The notes under the pieces: generated by a model | What the model saw: only the letters and a program-made list of their open reading frames with translations | The model's database searches: none | Told to the model about the DNA's origin: nothing | Translations under genes and position numbers: made by a program | NCBI RefSeq assembly: GCF_009769385.1 | Contig: NZ_VKAB01000022.1 | Location: 62,001 to 126,000, forward strand | DNA: 64,000 bases | Source of the DNA: Saccharothrix deserti | GTDB taxonomy: Bacteria > Actinomycetota > Actinomycetes > Mycobacteriales > Pseudonocardiaceae | Direction of reading: 5' to 3' | Shown here: positions 45,386 to 55,051 of the stretch, one piece after another | Numbering within the stretch: the stretch's first letter is position 1 | Layout: each line of letters starts with the position of its first letter

Positions 45386-47263
45386 TCAGGCGACGCCGAA
45401 GGAGTATGTGGCGTCGTAGGTGTTGACGCTCCCGTCGGGCCGGACCGCGTAGACGCTCAGGCTGTACCAGCCGGGAGCCGGCGGCGCCCAGGTGATCGTC
45501 GCGGTGCCGTCGGGACCGGCGGCGACCTCGGTGTGCGGCTCGAACCAGTCGAAGGAGTACCGGTACGCGGCGACTTCCGACCAGGTGGGCGGTGGCGTGA
45601 AGGTGAACGTGCCCGGCACGCCCACCCCACCGTGCGGGTGGCCGTCGGAGGGGTAGACCTCCGAGGTGACGCCCGGCCACGGCGGGAAGTTCAGCGACCA
45701 GGACGCCTCGTCCGACGTCCAGCCGTTGTCGCTGCGGCTGCGCACGGTCACCCGGTGGCCGTTCTCCCGGTCGGCGCGGAACGTGACGGTCGCCGTGCCG
45801 TCCGGGCCGGCCTGGACGACGCGCTGCTCCTGCTGGTCGACCTGGTAGGTGAAGTCGACCGTGCGGTCGGCGACGTCCGCGTGCGGCGTGAACTTCAGCG
45901 TCACGTCGTGGTTGAACCGGGGCGGCCCGCCGACGACGGACACCTCGGGGTAGCTGCTGGGCACGTAGATCCAGAAGGAGACCGGCTCCGAGCTGCGGCC
46001 CGCGGCGTCGATGGTCCGCACCCTCAGCCTGACCGGTCCCGAGCCGCGCGGGGTGAGGTTCACGGTGGCCGTGCCGCCGGGCCGGTCGGCCCGGACGGTG
46101 TTCTCGCCGGCGAACCGGTCGGAGCAGATCAGCCTGTTCAGCTCGCCGTACGTGCAGCCGGGCACCGAGAACTCGCCCCAGGTCCACTCGAAGCCGGCGA
46201 CGTCCGGGTTGCCCCCGCCGTCGAACGTGAACACGCCCGGCTCTCCCACCGGGGCCCACCCGGACTCGTCGAGCGGGTAGTTGGCGGAGGTCACCGCGGG
46301 CGCGGGCGGGTTGGCGGCGTCGGCGGTGAAGTGGCACGGCTCGGACCACGCCGAGGTGTCCACGCCGTCCGTGACCCGGGCCTGCCACGAGTAGGCGCGC
46401 CCGTCGGTGAACAGGGCCGCCGGGAACTGCGACCGCGCCACCCTGGTGGTCTCGGCGTACTGCACGCGCTGCTCGGTCCGCGCCGCCGGGTCGTCCTGCG
46501 GCCACAGCGCGAAGTCGACGGTGACCCCGGAACCCTGCTGGTCACCTGGGTCGGCGTCGGCGGGCAGGGCTTCGAGCGCGACGAAGTGCTGGTTCAGCCT
46601 CGGGTACGGGGCGGTGGTGGCGCACGCCAGGCCACCGTTGTAGCGGTGCTGGTCCACGATGGACGGAGCCCGGTTGTGCTGCACGGTCAGCGCCGCCCGG
46701 TAGTACCCGTCGAGCGTGCGGCCGTAGGTCACGTCACGCTCGAACTGCTGGGGAACCTTGACCTCCAGCGTGACCCTGGACTTGCCCCGGCTCACCGCGT
46801 CGCGCACGACCGTCGCCACGTCGAACGAGGGGTAGCCGACGCAGAGGCCGGTGCTGGTGAAGTCGTCCACCCACCGCTTGCGCTCCGGCGCGTTCGCCCA
46901 CGTCGGGTCCGCGGTGGCGGTCTTCGTCTCCCACACCTCGATCGCGCGCTTGGCGCAGTCGGCCACCGCGCTCTCCTCCAGGTGCAGGGTCGCGGCGCCG
47001 ACCCGCGTGCCCGCGAACGCGGCGACGTCGAACGTCAGGTAGACGCGCGACACGTGCAGCCGGCCGTCCGGCTTCGACGCGCCCAGCGGCGCGTCCTGGC
47101 CGGCCCAGGCGAACGCGGTGTGCGGTGCGGCCGAATCCGTGTGGGAGGCCAGCACTGGGCTGAGCTGGCTGAAGTGCGGTGCGGCGGTCGCGGTCCCCGG
47201 CAGCGCGGTGAGCGCGACGGCGACAGCCCCGCAGAGCGCGAGCAGGGATCTTCGTTTCGACAT
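45386..47263 (-). CDS. Secreted DNRLRE-type protein with Ig/PKD-like domains
   Basis: A 625-aa secreted protein. It has a Sec signal peptide (residues 1-27, ending GTATAAP), then a DNRLRE-like jelly-roll (about 30-195) with SRVYLTFDVAAFAGTRVGAA, LHLEE and the typical W-T.T.R-like segment. Three or four Ig/PKD-like beta domains follow, each with a repeated GPDGTATVTFRADR or GPDGTATITWAPP strand pair. No catalytic motif is seen, so it is likely a wall-associated or adhesive protein. The ATG at 47263 follows AAGGGGGGACC. It is divergent from the VOC gene. Confidence 0.82.
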   Translation of the reverse strand: MSKRRSLLALCGAVAVALTALPGTATAAPHFSQLSPVLASHTDSAAPHTAFAWAGQDAPLGASKPDGRLHVSRVYLTFDVAAFAGTRVGAATLHLEESAVADCAKRAIEVWETKTATADPTWANAPERKRWVDDFTSTGLCVGYPSFDVATVVRDAVSRGKSRVTLEVKVPQQFERDVTYGRTLDGYYRAALTVQHNRAPSIVDQHRYNGGLACATTAPYPRLNQHFVALEALPADADPGDQQGSGVTVDFALWPQDDPAARTEQRVQYAETTRVARSQFPAALFTDGRAYSWQARVTDGVDTSAWSEPCHFTADAANPPAPAVTSANYPLDESGWAPVGEPGVFTFDGGGNPDVAGFEWTWGEFSVPGCTYGELNRLICSDRFAGENTVRADRPGGTATVNLTPRGSGPVRLRVRTIDAAGRSSEPVSFWIYVPSSYPEVSVVGGPPRFNHDVTLKFTPHADVADRTVDFTYQVDQQEQRVVQAGPDGTATVTFRADRENGHRVTVRSRSDNGWTSDEASWSLNFPPWPGVTSEVYPSDGHPHGGVGVPGTFTFTPPPTWSEVAAYRYSFDWFEPHTEVAAGPDGTATITWAPPAPGWYSLSVYAVRPDGSVNTYDATYSFGVA

Positions 47264-47425
47264 GGTCCCCCCTTGTCATGGTGCGGCCGGACCCACTCGG
47301 GCCGACCGCAGGACATCTTCGCGCATGCCGCCGCTCCGGCCAGGGCATTTCGCCGATCCGACGGACCTGGACCGGCCCGCCAAAACCGGTTGCGCCTGCC
47401 CCTCCGGCCGTGGCAAAAGGGGCGC

Positions 47426-48034
47426 GTGCACTCCTCCTCACCCGACGGCTTCTGCTGGTTCGACCTCAAGGCGCGCGACGTCGCCGCCACCGCCGGGACG
47501 CTGACCGCCGCCTTCGGGTGGCGCGCCGCGGACCCCGGCGGACTGCGGTCCGCGCACGTGCTCGAACACCGCGGGTTCCGCATCGGCGGCCTCAGCGACC
47601 TGTCCGCGCCCGTCTACCCGGCCGGGCTGCCCGACCACGTGGCGCTGTACCTGGCGGTAGACGACGCCCAGTCGCGTACGGCTGCCGCGGTGGCCGCCGG
47701 GGCGCGGGTGCTCGTCGAGCCGTTCGACGTGCCCGAGCAGGGGCGGGTGGCGACCCTGGTCGATCCGGTGGGCGCGGTCGTGTCGCTGTGGGAACCGGGC
47801 GGGTTCGCGGGCTGGGAGCACCCGGACGACCTCGACGGCGCGCCCGCGGTCCCCGTCCACCGCGGGCCCGATCCCGAGGCGGCACGCGCCTTCTACCGGC
47901 GATCCGGCCTCGGCACCGGCGCGGCGTCGTTCGAGCACGCCGACGAGGCCGCGTCATGGTGCCCGCGCGTGCGCGGCCTGCGTGAACCGGTGCGCACGCC
48001 GGGCGGGGTGGTGTTCCTCGCGGACGTCCCCTGA
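47426..48034 (+). CDS. VOC (glyoxalase/bleomycin-resistance fold) family protein
   Basis: A protein of about 202 aa. The first VOC unit reads FCWFDLKARDVAATAGTLTA, AFGWRA...HVALYLAVDDAQSRTAAAVA and ends LVDPVGAVVSLWEP. The second unit (HRGPDPEAARAFYRRSGLG...VVFLADVP) is much shorter than a normal module, so the protein has one complete and one abbreviated half. Metal residues and function are uncertain. It begins at GTG 47426 preceded by AAAAGGGG. Confidence 0.75.
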   Translation: MHSSSPDGFCWFDLKARDVAATAGTLTAAFGWRAADPGGLRSAHVLEHRGFRIGGLSDLSAPVYPAGLPDHVALYLAVDDAQSRTAAAVAAGARVLVEPFDVPEQGRVATLVDPVGAVVSLWEPGGFAGWEHPDDLDGAPAVPVHRGPDPEAARAFYRRSGLGTGAASFEHADEAASWCPRVRGLREPVRTPGGVVFLADVP

Positions 48035-48128
48035 GCCGCGCCACCTCGCACACGGGGGAGGCGCCGTTCCGGCCGAACGGCTGCCAGGCCGTGCACGCAG
48101 CGCGGGGCGGCACCGGCCCTCCGGGGCC

Positions 48129-48425
48129 GGCCGCGGCGTCCAGGACGTCGTTCTTGCGACGCCCGCCACGCGACAGCTCCCGCACCCGCGCGGTGGCCGT
48201 CGGCGGGACGTCCACCACGGCCTCGCCTCGCGCGACCAGCCATTGCGCCAGGTGCCGGCCCAGACCGCGGGCGTTCTCCACCGCCCAGCGGCGCTCGCCG
48301 AACCGCCGCGCCCAGGCCGGCAGCCGCCGGTAGTCGACCAGCGTGGCGTCCACACGAACGGTGTCCAACGTGCTGTGGGTGCCGGAGTCCAGCGCCGCCG
48401 CCGTGTGGCCGGCTTGTGCGGGTCA
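48129..48425 (-). pseudogene. IS110-family transposase, N-terminal fragment
   Basis: The minus strand reads AGHTAAALDSGTHSTLDTVR, VDATLVDYRRLPAWARRFG, ERRWAVENARGLGRHLAQWL and RRKNDVLDAAA, the N-terminal DEDD half of IS110/IS116 transposases. The first catalytic Asp region and all of the C-terminal half are missing. The surrounding 48035-48128 and 48426-48690 contain nothing else recognised. Confidence 0.8.
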
Positions 48426-48698
48426 ACCCCGTCGGGTCTCGTGCTTGGTCACCCGCGGAAGCGAGTCGGCGAACCTCGATCGGATCGCCTCCGGTTTCCA
48501 CACCCGGCGCTGTGGGTGCCGTTTCTGCTGGGACGACCGGGAACCGCCACGACGCCAACCGCGCTCCCCCACACGCAGCACCACGCGGATTGCCGTGTTG
48601 CGACGGGTTCTCGCCGGGGCGGTGTTCACAACACGTTGTTCAGCCTGCGGGGAACGAACCTGAACACGCGCTTCGCCGCTTGACTCGGGATCGATACC

Positions 48699-48737
48699 GG
48701 AGCCCGTACCACGTTCACCGTCCGCGGTACGGGCTCC
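48699..48737. promoter_or_regulatory. 12-bp perfect inverted repeat upstream of the subtilase
   Basis: GGAGCCCGTACC (48699-48710) and GGTACGGGCTCC (48726-48737) with a 15-nt loop. It ends 19 bp before the GTG start, just ahead of the ribosome binding site, so it could be a regulator site, a leader hairpin or the terminator of a lost upstream unit. Confidence 0.5.
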
Positions 48738-48756
48738 CCACGAACAGGGAGGTCCC

Positions 48757-51700
48757 GTGGCGCGAAGAGCAGTGGCGCTGGCGCTGGCCGCCGTACTGGC
48801 GGGAGCGGCGGCGCCCGCCCACGCCGCACCGGACAGGACAGCACCGGATAGAACAGCACCAGCCGCGCCGGACAGGACCGCGTCCGGCAGCGCGCAGGGC
48901 AAGGCGTCGCCGAGCGACCGGAAGACCGTCACGCTCGTCACCGGCGACCGGGTCGTCCTCGACGGCGACCGGCTCGTCTCGGTCACCCCCGGCACGCACC
49001 GGCAGGACGTCTCGTTCCAGGTCACCCGGCACGCGGGCCGCCTGCGCGTCGTCCCCACCGACGTGGCGCGGGCGCTGGCCGAGGGTCGGGTGGACCGGCG
49101 GCTGTTCGACGTCACCGGGCTGGTCGAGGCCGGGTACGACGACGCGCGGCGCGACACCGTGCCGGTGATCGTTTCCGGTGGCCGCCCGCCGTCGGGCGCG
49201 CGGGTGGCCGACGCGCTGCCCGCCGTGGACGTGGTGGCCGCCGAGGTGCCGAAGGCGACCGGGTGGCAGGAGTTACCCGAGGACGCCGGCAAGGTGTGGC
49301 TGGACGGGATGGCCCGCCCGCTGCTGGACCGCAGCACCGCGCAGGTCGGGGCGCCGGTGGCGTGGGCGGCGGGACTGACCGGCGCGGGCGTGACCGTCGC
49401 GGTGGTCGACACGGGCGTGGAGGGCGACCACCCCGACCTGGTCGGGCGGGAGGTCGCCGGGCGCGACTTCACCCACGAGCAGGACGGGATCGACCACTAC
49501 GGCCACGGCACGCACGTCGCGGCCACGATCGCGGGCCACCGCGCGCCCTACCGGGGAGTCGCGCCGGACGGGCGGCTGCTCGACGCGAAGGTGTGCGACA
49601 GCAGGGGCTTCTGCCCGGAGTCGGCGATCATCGAGGGGATGCGCTGGGCCGCGGAGCAGGGCGCGGACGTGGTGAACATCAGCCTGGGCTTGGTCCCCAG
49701 TGACGACGTCGACCCGGTGGAGGCGGCCGTGGACGCCCTGTCGGCGAGCCACGGCACGCTGTTCGTCGTCTCGGCGGGCAACTCCGGGGACCAGGCGGGC
49801 ACCGTGCTCTCCCCCGGCACCGCCGACTCCGCGCTGACCGTCGGCGCGGTGGAGCGGGACGACTCGCTGGCGGACTTCTCCAGCCGGGGCCCGAGGGTGG
49901 CCGACAGCGCGGTCAAGCCGGACATCACCGCGCCGGGCGTGGACATCGTCGCGGCCAAGGCGAGCACCGGCGGGTTCCTCGGCACGCCGGTCGGCGAGAA
50001 GCACATGGCCCTGTCGGGCACGTCGATGGCCTCGCCGCACGTCGCGGGCGCGGCGGCGCTGCTGGCGCAGCGGCACCCCGACTGGAACGGCGCACGGCTC
50101 AAGGCCGCACTGACCGCCTCGGCCAAGCCGAACCCGGCGCTGAGCGTCTACGAGCAGGGCTCGGGCCGCCTGGACATCGCCGCGGCGTTGGCCACGACGA
50201 TCACCAGCGAGCCGACGTCGGTCGTCCTCGGCAGGCACGAGTGGCCGCACGACGACGACGCACCCGTCACGAAACCCCTGGTCTACCGCAACGACGGCGC
50301 GCAGCCGATCACGCTGGACCTGGCGGTGCAGGCGCGCGGACCGGACGGCGCGGAGCACCCGGTGTTCTCGGTGTCCCCGGCGCGGGTCACCGTCCCGGCG
50401 GGCGGCACCGCCGAGGTCGCCGTGACGGGTGATTCGCGGCAGGGGTCCGTGGACGGCACGTACTCGGGGTCGGTGGTGGCGACCGCGGACGGCTCGGAGG
50501 TGCTGCGCACGCCGGTCGGGCTGAACCGGGAGGTGGAGAGCTACCCGATCACCTTCGACTACCCCGGCGCGCCCGAGGGCAGGAGGCTCACGCTCCTGGT
50601 GAACGTGGCCACCGGCGTGCACACCTACGTACGGGACGGCACCGCGCGGCTGCCCAAGGGCGACTACCTGGTGCAGTCGCTGCTGGGGCCGGAAGAGGGC
50701 CCGAACACCATCGTCATCCGGCCGGACCTGCGGGTGGCGGGGGCGACGCGGGTGGTCCTCGACGCCCGCTCGGCGGGACCGCTGGAGGTCGTCGCGCCCG
50801 ACCCGGCGGCGGTGCCCGGCGCGCACAGCCTGGTGGCCGAGCGCACGCTCGGCGAGGACACCGTGAGCGTGGGCGTGCACCACCCCGGCGGTTTCAAGGC
50901 AGGGACGCGGATAGGCCACGCGGGGCCGTCGCTGCCCGCCGGTCAGCTGGACGTGTTCGTGTCCGCGCAGTCCGCGAGCCCGTCGGCCTCCTACTGGCTG
51001 GGGTGGGCAGCGCAGGGCCGGGTGCCCGACGGGTTCGTGCGCCGGCCGCGCGAGTCGGACCTGGCGAAGGTGCGCACCACGATCACCCTGAAGAACCTGG
51101 GCGGGTTCCGGGATCTGGCGGGCTACGTGGTCGCGCCGTCCGGGGCGTTCGGTCCGACCTTCTCCACCGACGTGGCCTCCACGCCCACCTCGACGAGGTA
51201 CACGACACCGGACACCGGCTGGCGGACGCTGTTCTTCGACGAAGGGAATCTGATGAGCGGGAACGAGGAGCGGTACGGCGCGGGCCTGACCTATGACCGG
51301 TCGTTCGGCGCACCCGTCATCGGTCCGATGATGTACTCCGGCGACTACCCGAACCTGACGCGCACCGGGAACGAGGTGTCGCTGTCGCTGACGCTGTTCG
51401 GCGACCGGGAGGGCAACGAGGGCTACTCCAGGACCATGTCCACGCGGACCGCGCTGTACCGCAACGGGAAACTGGTGAGCGAGAACGACAACGCCGGGCA
51501 CGGCGTGTTCGCGGTGCCGCCGGGGCCCGCGGTGTTCCGGGCGCAGACCGAGGTGACGCGCGCGCAGGAGGTCTCGGACTTCAGCACGCGCATCGCGGTG
51601 GACTGGACGTTCCGCTCGGACACGACCACCCGTGAGCGGCGGCTGCCGATGTCGGTGGTGCGGTTCGCCCCCGCGCTCGACCCCACGGGCAGCGCGCCCG

Positions 51701-51954
51701 CGTACCGCCCGCTGACCGTGCCGCTGGTCGTGGACCAGCAGCGCGGTGTGGACAACCCGCCGCTGCGCCACTTCAGCGTGCAGGTGTCCTACGACGACGG
51801 GGCGAACTGGGCGGACCTCCCGGTGCTGGGCCGCACGGCGCTGGTGGGCAACCGGGCCGGGCCGGGGACGTTCGTCTCCCTGCGCGTGCACGCCACCGAC
51901 GGCCGGGGCGGCGAGTTGAGCCAGACCGTGATCCGGGCCTACCGGCTCGGCTGA
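48757..51954 (+). CDS. Secreted S8 subtilisin-like serine protease
   Basis: A 1065-aa secreted subtilase. It has a signal peptide (residues 1-24, ALAAVLAGAAAPAHA), a propeptide to about 200, and a catalytic domain with Asp218 (VVDTGVEGDHPDL), His250 (GHGTHVAATIAG) and Ser423 (GTSMASPHVAGAAAL). The oxyanion-hole Asn lies in SAGNSG. The ~600-residue C-terminal region is beta-rich and has no recognised active site. The GTG start follows AGGGAGG. Its role is likely extracellular protein breakdown or processing. A hairpin terminator follows at 51968. Confidence 0.92.
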   Translation: MARRAVALALAAVLAGAAAPAHAAPDRTAPDRTAPAAPDRTASGSAQGKASPSDRKTVTLVTGDRVVLDGDRLVSVTPGTHRQDVSFQVTRHAGRLRVVPTDVARALAEGRVDRRLFDVTGLVEAGYDDARRDTVPVIVSGGRPPSGARVADALPAVDVVAAEVPKATGWQELPEDAGKVWLDGMARPLLDRSTAQVGAPVAWAAGLTGAGVTVAVVDTGVEGDHPDLVGREVAGRDFTHEQDGIDHYGHGTHVAATIAGHRAPYRGVAPDGRLLDAKVCDSRGFCPESAIIEGMRWAAEQGADVVNISLGLVPSDDVDPVEAAVDALSASHGTLFVVSAGNSGDQAGTVLSPGTADSALTVGAVERDDSLADFSSRGPRVADSAVKPDITAPGVDIVAAKASTGGFLGTPVGEKHMALSGTSMASPHVAGAAALLAQRHPDWNGARLKAALTASAKPNPALSVYEQGSGRLDIAAALATTITSEPTSVVLGRHEWPHDDDAPVTKPLVYRNDGAQPITLDLAVQARGPDGAEHPVFSVSPARVTVPAGGTAEVAVTGDSRQGSVDGTYSGSVVATADGSEVLRTPVGLNREVESYPITFDYPGAPEGRRLTLLVNVATGVHTYVRDGTARLPKGDYLVQSLLGPEEGPNTIVIRPDLRVAGATRVVLDARSAGPLEVVAPDPAAVPGAHSLVAERTLGEDTVSVGVHHPGGFKAGTRIGHAGPSLPAGQLDVFVSAQSASPSASYWLGWAAQGRVPDGFVRRPRESDLAKVRTTITLKNLGGFRDLAGYVVAPSGAFGPTFSTDVASTPTSTRYTTPDTGWRTLFFDEGNLMSGNEERYGAGLTYDRSFGAPVIGPMMYSGDYPNLTRTGNEVSLSLTLFGDREGNEGYSRTMSTRTALYRNGKLVSENDNAGHGVFAVPPGPAVFRAQTEVTRAQEVSDFSTRIAVDWTFRSDTTTRERRLPMSVVRFAPALDPTGSAPAYRPLTVPLVVDQQRGVDNPPLRHFSVQVSYDDGANWADLPVLGRTALVGNRAGPGTFVSLRVHATDGRGGELSQTVIRAYRLG

Positions 51955-51967
51955 CGGTCCACCGAAA

Positions 51968-52003
51968 GGCGCCGGGCGGGTGTCCGCCCTCCCGCCCGGC
52001 GCC
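51968..52003. terminator. Terminator between convergent subtilase and nSTAND genes
   Basis: GGCGCCGGGCGGG (51968-51980) and CCCGCCCGGCGCC (51991-52003) form a perfect 13-bp stem with a 10-nt loop, directly between the two stop codons. Confidence 0.8.
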
Positions 52004-52004
52004 G

Positions 52005-54692
52005 TCACGGGCACAGCGGCCGTTCCGCCACACCGGGGAAGTGCGCCGCCCAGTCGACGTCGACCAGGTCGGCGCACACGTCGCGGATCACGTGGTCGAC
52101 GTCCACCACGAGCCGCCACAACCCGCCGCGCGTCTCCACCATCAGCAGTTCGCCTTGCTCGTACCGCGCCGAGCTGAACTCCACTCCCGGCGCACGCAGG
52201 GACAACGGTTCCCGGCCGCTCAGGTCCCACAGCCACACCGAGTCGCGGTGCACCGCCATGACGGCCTCGCCATCGCGGGAGAACTCGACCAAGGCCTGCT
52301 CCGGGACCGCGTCCGCCTCCAGCAGCGTCCCGGCCCCGTCGAGCACGGTGAGGTGCGCGCCGTCGAGGTCGGAAACGGCGAGCAGGCCTCCCGGACCGGT
52401 CACCAGCCCCAGCCGGGCGGAGCGGCTGAGCACCGGGGTGACCCGTCCGTCCAGGGACCACACCTCCACGTGGCGGCGGTCGCCGTCACGGCGCGCCAGG
52501 ACCACGCCGGTGCCGTCGTCCAACGGCATGACGCTCTCGACGCCGTCGACGGGCAGGCGGGTGCGGGTGGTGTCGCCGGGGCGCCAGTGGACCGCGCCAC
52601 CGTCCTCGACGGCCGCCATGAGGGTGCCCGCCGCGTCGATGCCCTGGGGGAACGGCCAGCCGGTCAGGGTGGCGGTCCGGCGCGGGGCGTCGGGGTCGCT
52701 CAGGTCCCAGAGCTGGAACTCGTCGGGGCGGACCACCGCGAGCGCGGTGCGCTCGTCGGCGCTGAGCAGGTTCAGGAAGCCGTCGCGCGGCAGTGTCATC
52801 CCCCCGGCCTTCCGGCGTTCCGGGCCGACCCAGAGGCGGTAGGTGATCCCCGAGGACCCGGGTTCGGGGCCGACCTCGTGGGTCACGGCAACGCTGCCGG
52901 GCACGCGTGCGTAGCCCTCGCCCAGGGTGGTGACGGTGCCCGCCGCGCGGGCGAGCAGGAGCGCGTCGCGGGCCTGGGTGGTGGGGGCGACGCGGTAGGC
53001 GGCCAAGGCGAGCGCCGCCGCGTCGCGCGGGCGGGCCAGCAGGCCCAGGGCGGTGTCGGCGGCGCGCAGCGACAGCGCCTGGTTGCGCTCGCGGGTGGCG
53101 GCACGCTGGGTGGTGACCGCGTAGACGGCGGTGGCGGCGAGCAGCAGGACGAGCGCGGCGAGGCAGGCGACGAGTCGCCGCAGCCTGCGCACACCCCGCC
53201 TGCGCAGCGCCTCCCGGTCGCGTTCGGCGGCCAGGCCCGCGTCGACGAACTCGCGTTCGGCCCCGTTGAGGCGGGGCGCCAGGCGTCGTGCCTGATCGAG
53301 GTGGACGCCGCGGTAGAGGGCGTCGGGGTCTCGGTCGTGGGTGCGCCAGGCTTCGGCGGCGCTGGTGAGCCTGCGGTGGGCGCGCAGCGAGTCGCGGTCC
53401 TCGGCGAGCCAGTCCACGAGCCTCGGCCACGCGTGCAGCAGCGCCTCGTGGGTCAGTTCGACGGTGTCGCGGTCGAGGGTGACCAGCCTGGCCGCCGCGA
53501 GCCGGTCGAGGACCGCGTCGCCCGCGTCGAGTTCGGCGCGGGCGACGCGGCGGCGGGTGTCCTCGGTGCCGTCGCCGGGGGTGACCAGGCGCTGGAACAC
53601 CTGCCGCGCCGCCTGCTTCTCCTGCTCGGGGAGCGCGTCGTAGACCTGTTCGGCGGTGCGGGCCAGGGCGTGTTCGACGCCGCCCGCGTCCTCGTAGCCC
53701 GCCAGCGTGAGCACCGCGCCACGGCGCCGCCGCCACGTCTCGACCAGCACGTGCGAGGCCAGCGGCAGCGCGCCCTGCTGGGCGGCGACATCCGCGATCA
53801 GACGCGCCACCAGCGCGTTCTCCAGCGAGGCTCCCCGGCGGGCGGCGGGTTCGATGACCGCGCGGCGAAGCTGCTCGGCGCTCATCGGCCCGACGAGCGA
53901 CTGCGAGCGGTGCAGCGCGTCGAGCAGCTCTGGGTGGCGGGCGCAGTGGCCGTAGAAGTCGGCGCGCACGCCGATGACGACACGGGCGGCCCCGGCGGCG
54001 TGGGTGAGCGCCCGCACCAGCCACCGGCGGTCGGCCTCCTGGCAGAGGGTGAAGACCTCCTCGAACTGGTCGACCACGAGCAGCAGGTCGTCGGCGGCCT
54101 GGCGCAGCAGCACGCGCAGGTGCTCGGGATCGGCGGCGAGTTCGGCGCGGACGTCGACCGCGGACCGGTGGTCGGCCAGTGCCGCCGCCAGCTCGGTGAT
54201 CGGGTCCGGGCCGGGCGTGATGACCACGTGCTCGCCCCACTGGGCGGCCAGGCCCGCGCGCAGCAGGGAGGACTTGCCCGCACCGGACGCGCCGAACACC
54301 CCGACGAAGGGCCGTTCGCGCACCAGCGCGAGCAGTCTGCCCACCTCGGCCTCGCGGCCGAAGAACCGGTCTGCGTCGGTGACCTGGTAGGCGGCCAGCC
54401 CCACGTAGGGGGCGTCGCCGTGGTCCGGCCCCTGGGCGGCCAGCTCCCGCCAGCGGGCGGTCCACTGCTCGACGTCTCCCCCGCAGGCGCGGACGAACGC
54501 CTTGGTCACCGCCAGGCTGGGCAGCCTGCGCCCCGCCACCGCCTCGGACAGCGCGGCGGGCGAGTAGTTCGCCAGGCGGCCGAGTTCGCGGTAGGACGGC
54601 AGCCCGGCGACGCGCCGCAGCCTCCGCAGGTCGCCTGCGAACTTCAGCACCGGTGTGTCCTCCTCGACCAGCGGACGTTCCAGACGCGGCAC
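52005..54692 (-). CDS. XRE-HTH nSTAND NTPase with transmembrane segment and WD40-like C-terminus
   Basis: An 895-aa signalling NTPase. The N-terminal HTH (residues ~18-75, SYRELGRLANYSPAALSEAV) is followed by the nSTAND1 module: YVGLAAYQVTDADRFFGRE, P-loop GASGAGKSSLLRAG near 134 and Walker B LLLVVDQFEEVF near 220. A membrane helix (ACLAALVLLLAATAVYAV) is near 510, and a degenerate WD40-like propeller occupies about 580-895. The family is common in actinomycetes and is thought to be a switch, in some cases defensive; no target is known. The GTG start follows GGGAGAGCAGG. Confidence 0.85.
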   Translation of the reverse strand: MPRLERPLVEEDTPVLKFAGDLRRLRRVAGLPSYRELGRLANYSPAALSEAVAGRRLPSLAVTKAFVRACGGDVEQWTARWRELAAQGPDHGDAPYVGLAAYQVTDADRFFGREAEVGRLLALVRERPFVGVFGASGAGKSSLLRAGLAAQWGEHVVITPGPDPITELAAALADHRSAVDVRAELAADPEHLRVLLRQAADDLLLVVDQFEEVFTLCQEADRRWLVRALTHAAGAARVVIGVRADFYGHCARHPELLDALHRSQSLVGPMSAEQLRRAVIEPAARRGASLENALVARLIADVAAQQGALPLASHVLVETWRRRRGAVLTLAGYEDAGGVEHALARTAEQVYDALPEQEKQAARQVFQRLVTPGDGTEDTRRRVARAELDAGDAVLDRLAAARLVTLDRDTVELTHEALLHAWPRLVDWLAEDRDSLRAHRRLTSAAEAWRTHDRDPDALYRGVHLDQARRLAPRLNGAEREFVDAGLAAERDREALRRRGVRRLRRLVACLAALVLLLAATAVYAVTTQRAATRERNQALSLRAADTALGLLARPRDAAALALAAYRVAPTTQARDALLLARAAGTVTTLGEGYARVPGSVAVTHEVGPEPGSSGITYRLWVGPERRKAGGMTLPRDGFLNLLSADERTALAVVRPDEFQLWDLSDPDAPRRTATLTGWPFPQGIDAAGTLMAAVEDGGAVHWRPGDTTRTRLPVDGVESVMPLDDGTGVVLARRDGDRRHVEVWSLDGRVTPVLSRSARLGLVTGPGGLLAVSDLDGAHLTVLDGAGTLLEADAVPEQALVEFSRDGEAVMAVHRDSVWLWDLSGREPLSLRAPGVEFSSARYEQGELLMVETRGGLWRLVVDVDHVIRDVCADLVDVDWAAHFPGVAERPLCP

Positions 54693-54763
54693 CCTGCTCT
54701 CCCTTCGACACCTCGATTCTCCCGGCGAGGATCACGGGACGACGGCCGCCGGACGGACCAGAC

Positions 54764-54813
54764 GGGTGCGGCACGTGGCTGTCACCGCCGCCGGACAGCC
54801 ACGTGCCGCACCC
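54764..54813. terminator. Perfect 20-bp hairpin
   Basis: GGGTGCGGCACGTGGCTGTC (54764-54783) is repeated exactly inverted at 54794-54813 around a 10-nt loop. It lies 72 bp upstream of the nSTAND start and would form a very stable terminator or leader structure. It also contains CACGTG. Confidence 0.7.
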
Positions 54814-54862
54814 GACTGACCCGCCTGCGGGCACTGGTGCCGGTCGGCAACGCGATCGTCGG

Positions 54863-54938
54863 ATCGACCTGGCCGACGCCGAGCAGATGGTGGTCGTGAC
54901 AGACCGCGATTCGAAAGTGTTGGCGCGCAAGACGTTTC
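54863..54938 (+). pseudogene. IS110-type transposase fragment
   Basis: The plus strand reads IDLADAEQMVVVTDRDSKVL, then ARKTFR. This resembles the first catalytic-Asp region of IS110-type transposases (GIDWAD..). Only about 25 codons remain. Confidence 0.4.
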
Positions 54939-55051
54939 GGCGTCGACTGGAGCGGATCACCGAACGCGCCAGCCGTGACCTGCGCAGTTTCGCCGACGTG
55001 CTCGAGATCCGATCGCCGTCCGCCTGTCGAGCAAGTCCTGACCGTTCCGAG

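Noticed and set aside
45179..47425. Plus-strand frame leading into the VOC gene
   Set aside because: It is the antisense of the DNRLRE gene; the real VOC start is the GTG at 47426 with its own ribosome site.
52005..54692. Phage-defence system around the nSTAND protein
   Set aside because: nSTAND proteins can be defensive, but no effector domain or defence partner genes are adjacent.
52041..54899. Plus-strand open frame of 952 codons
   Set aside because: Antisense shadow of the nSTAND gene with no domain.
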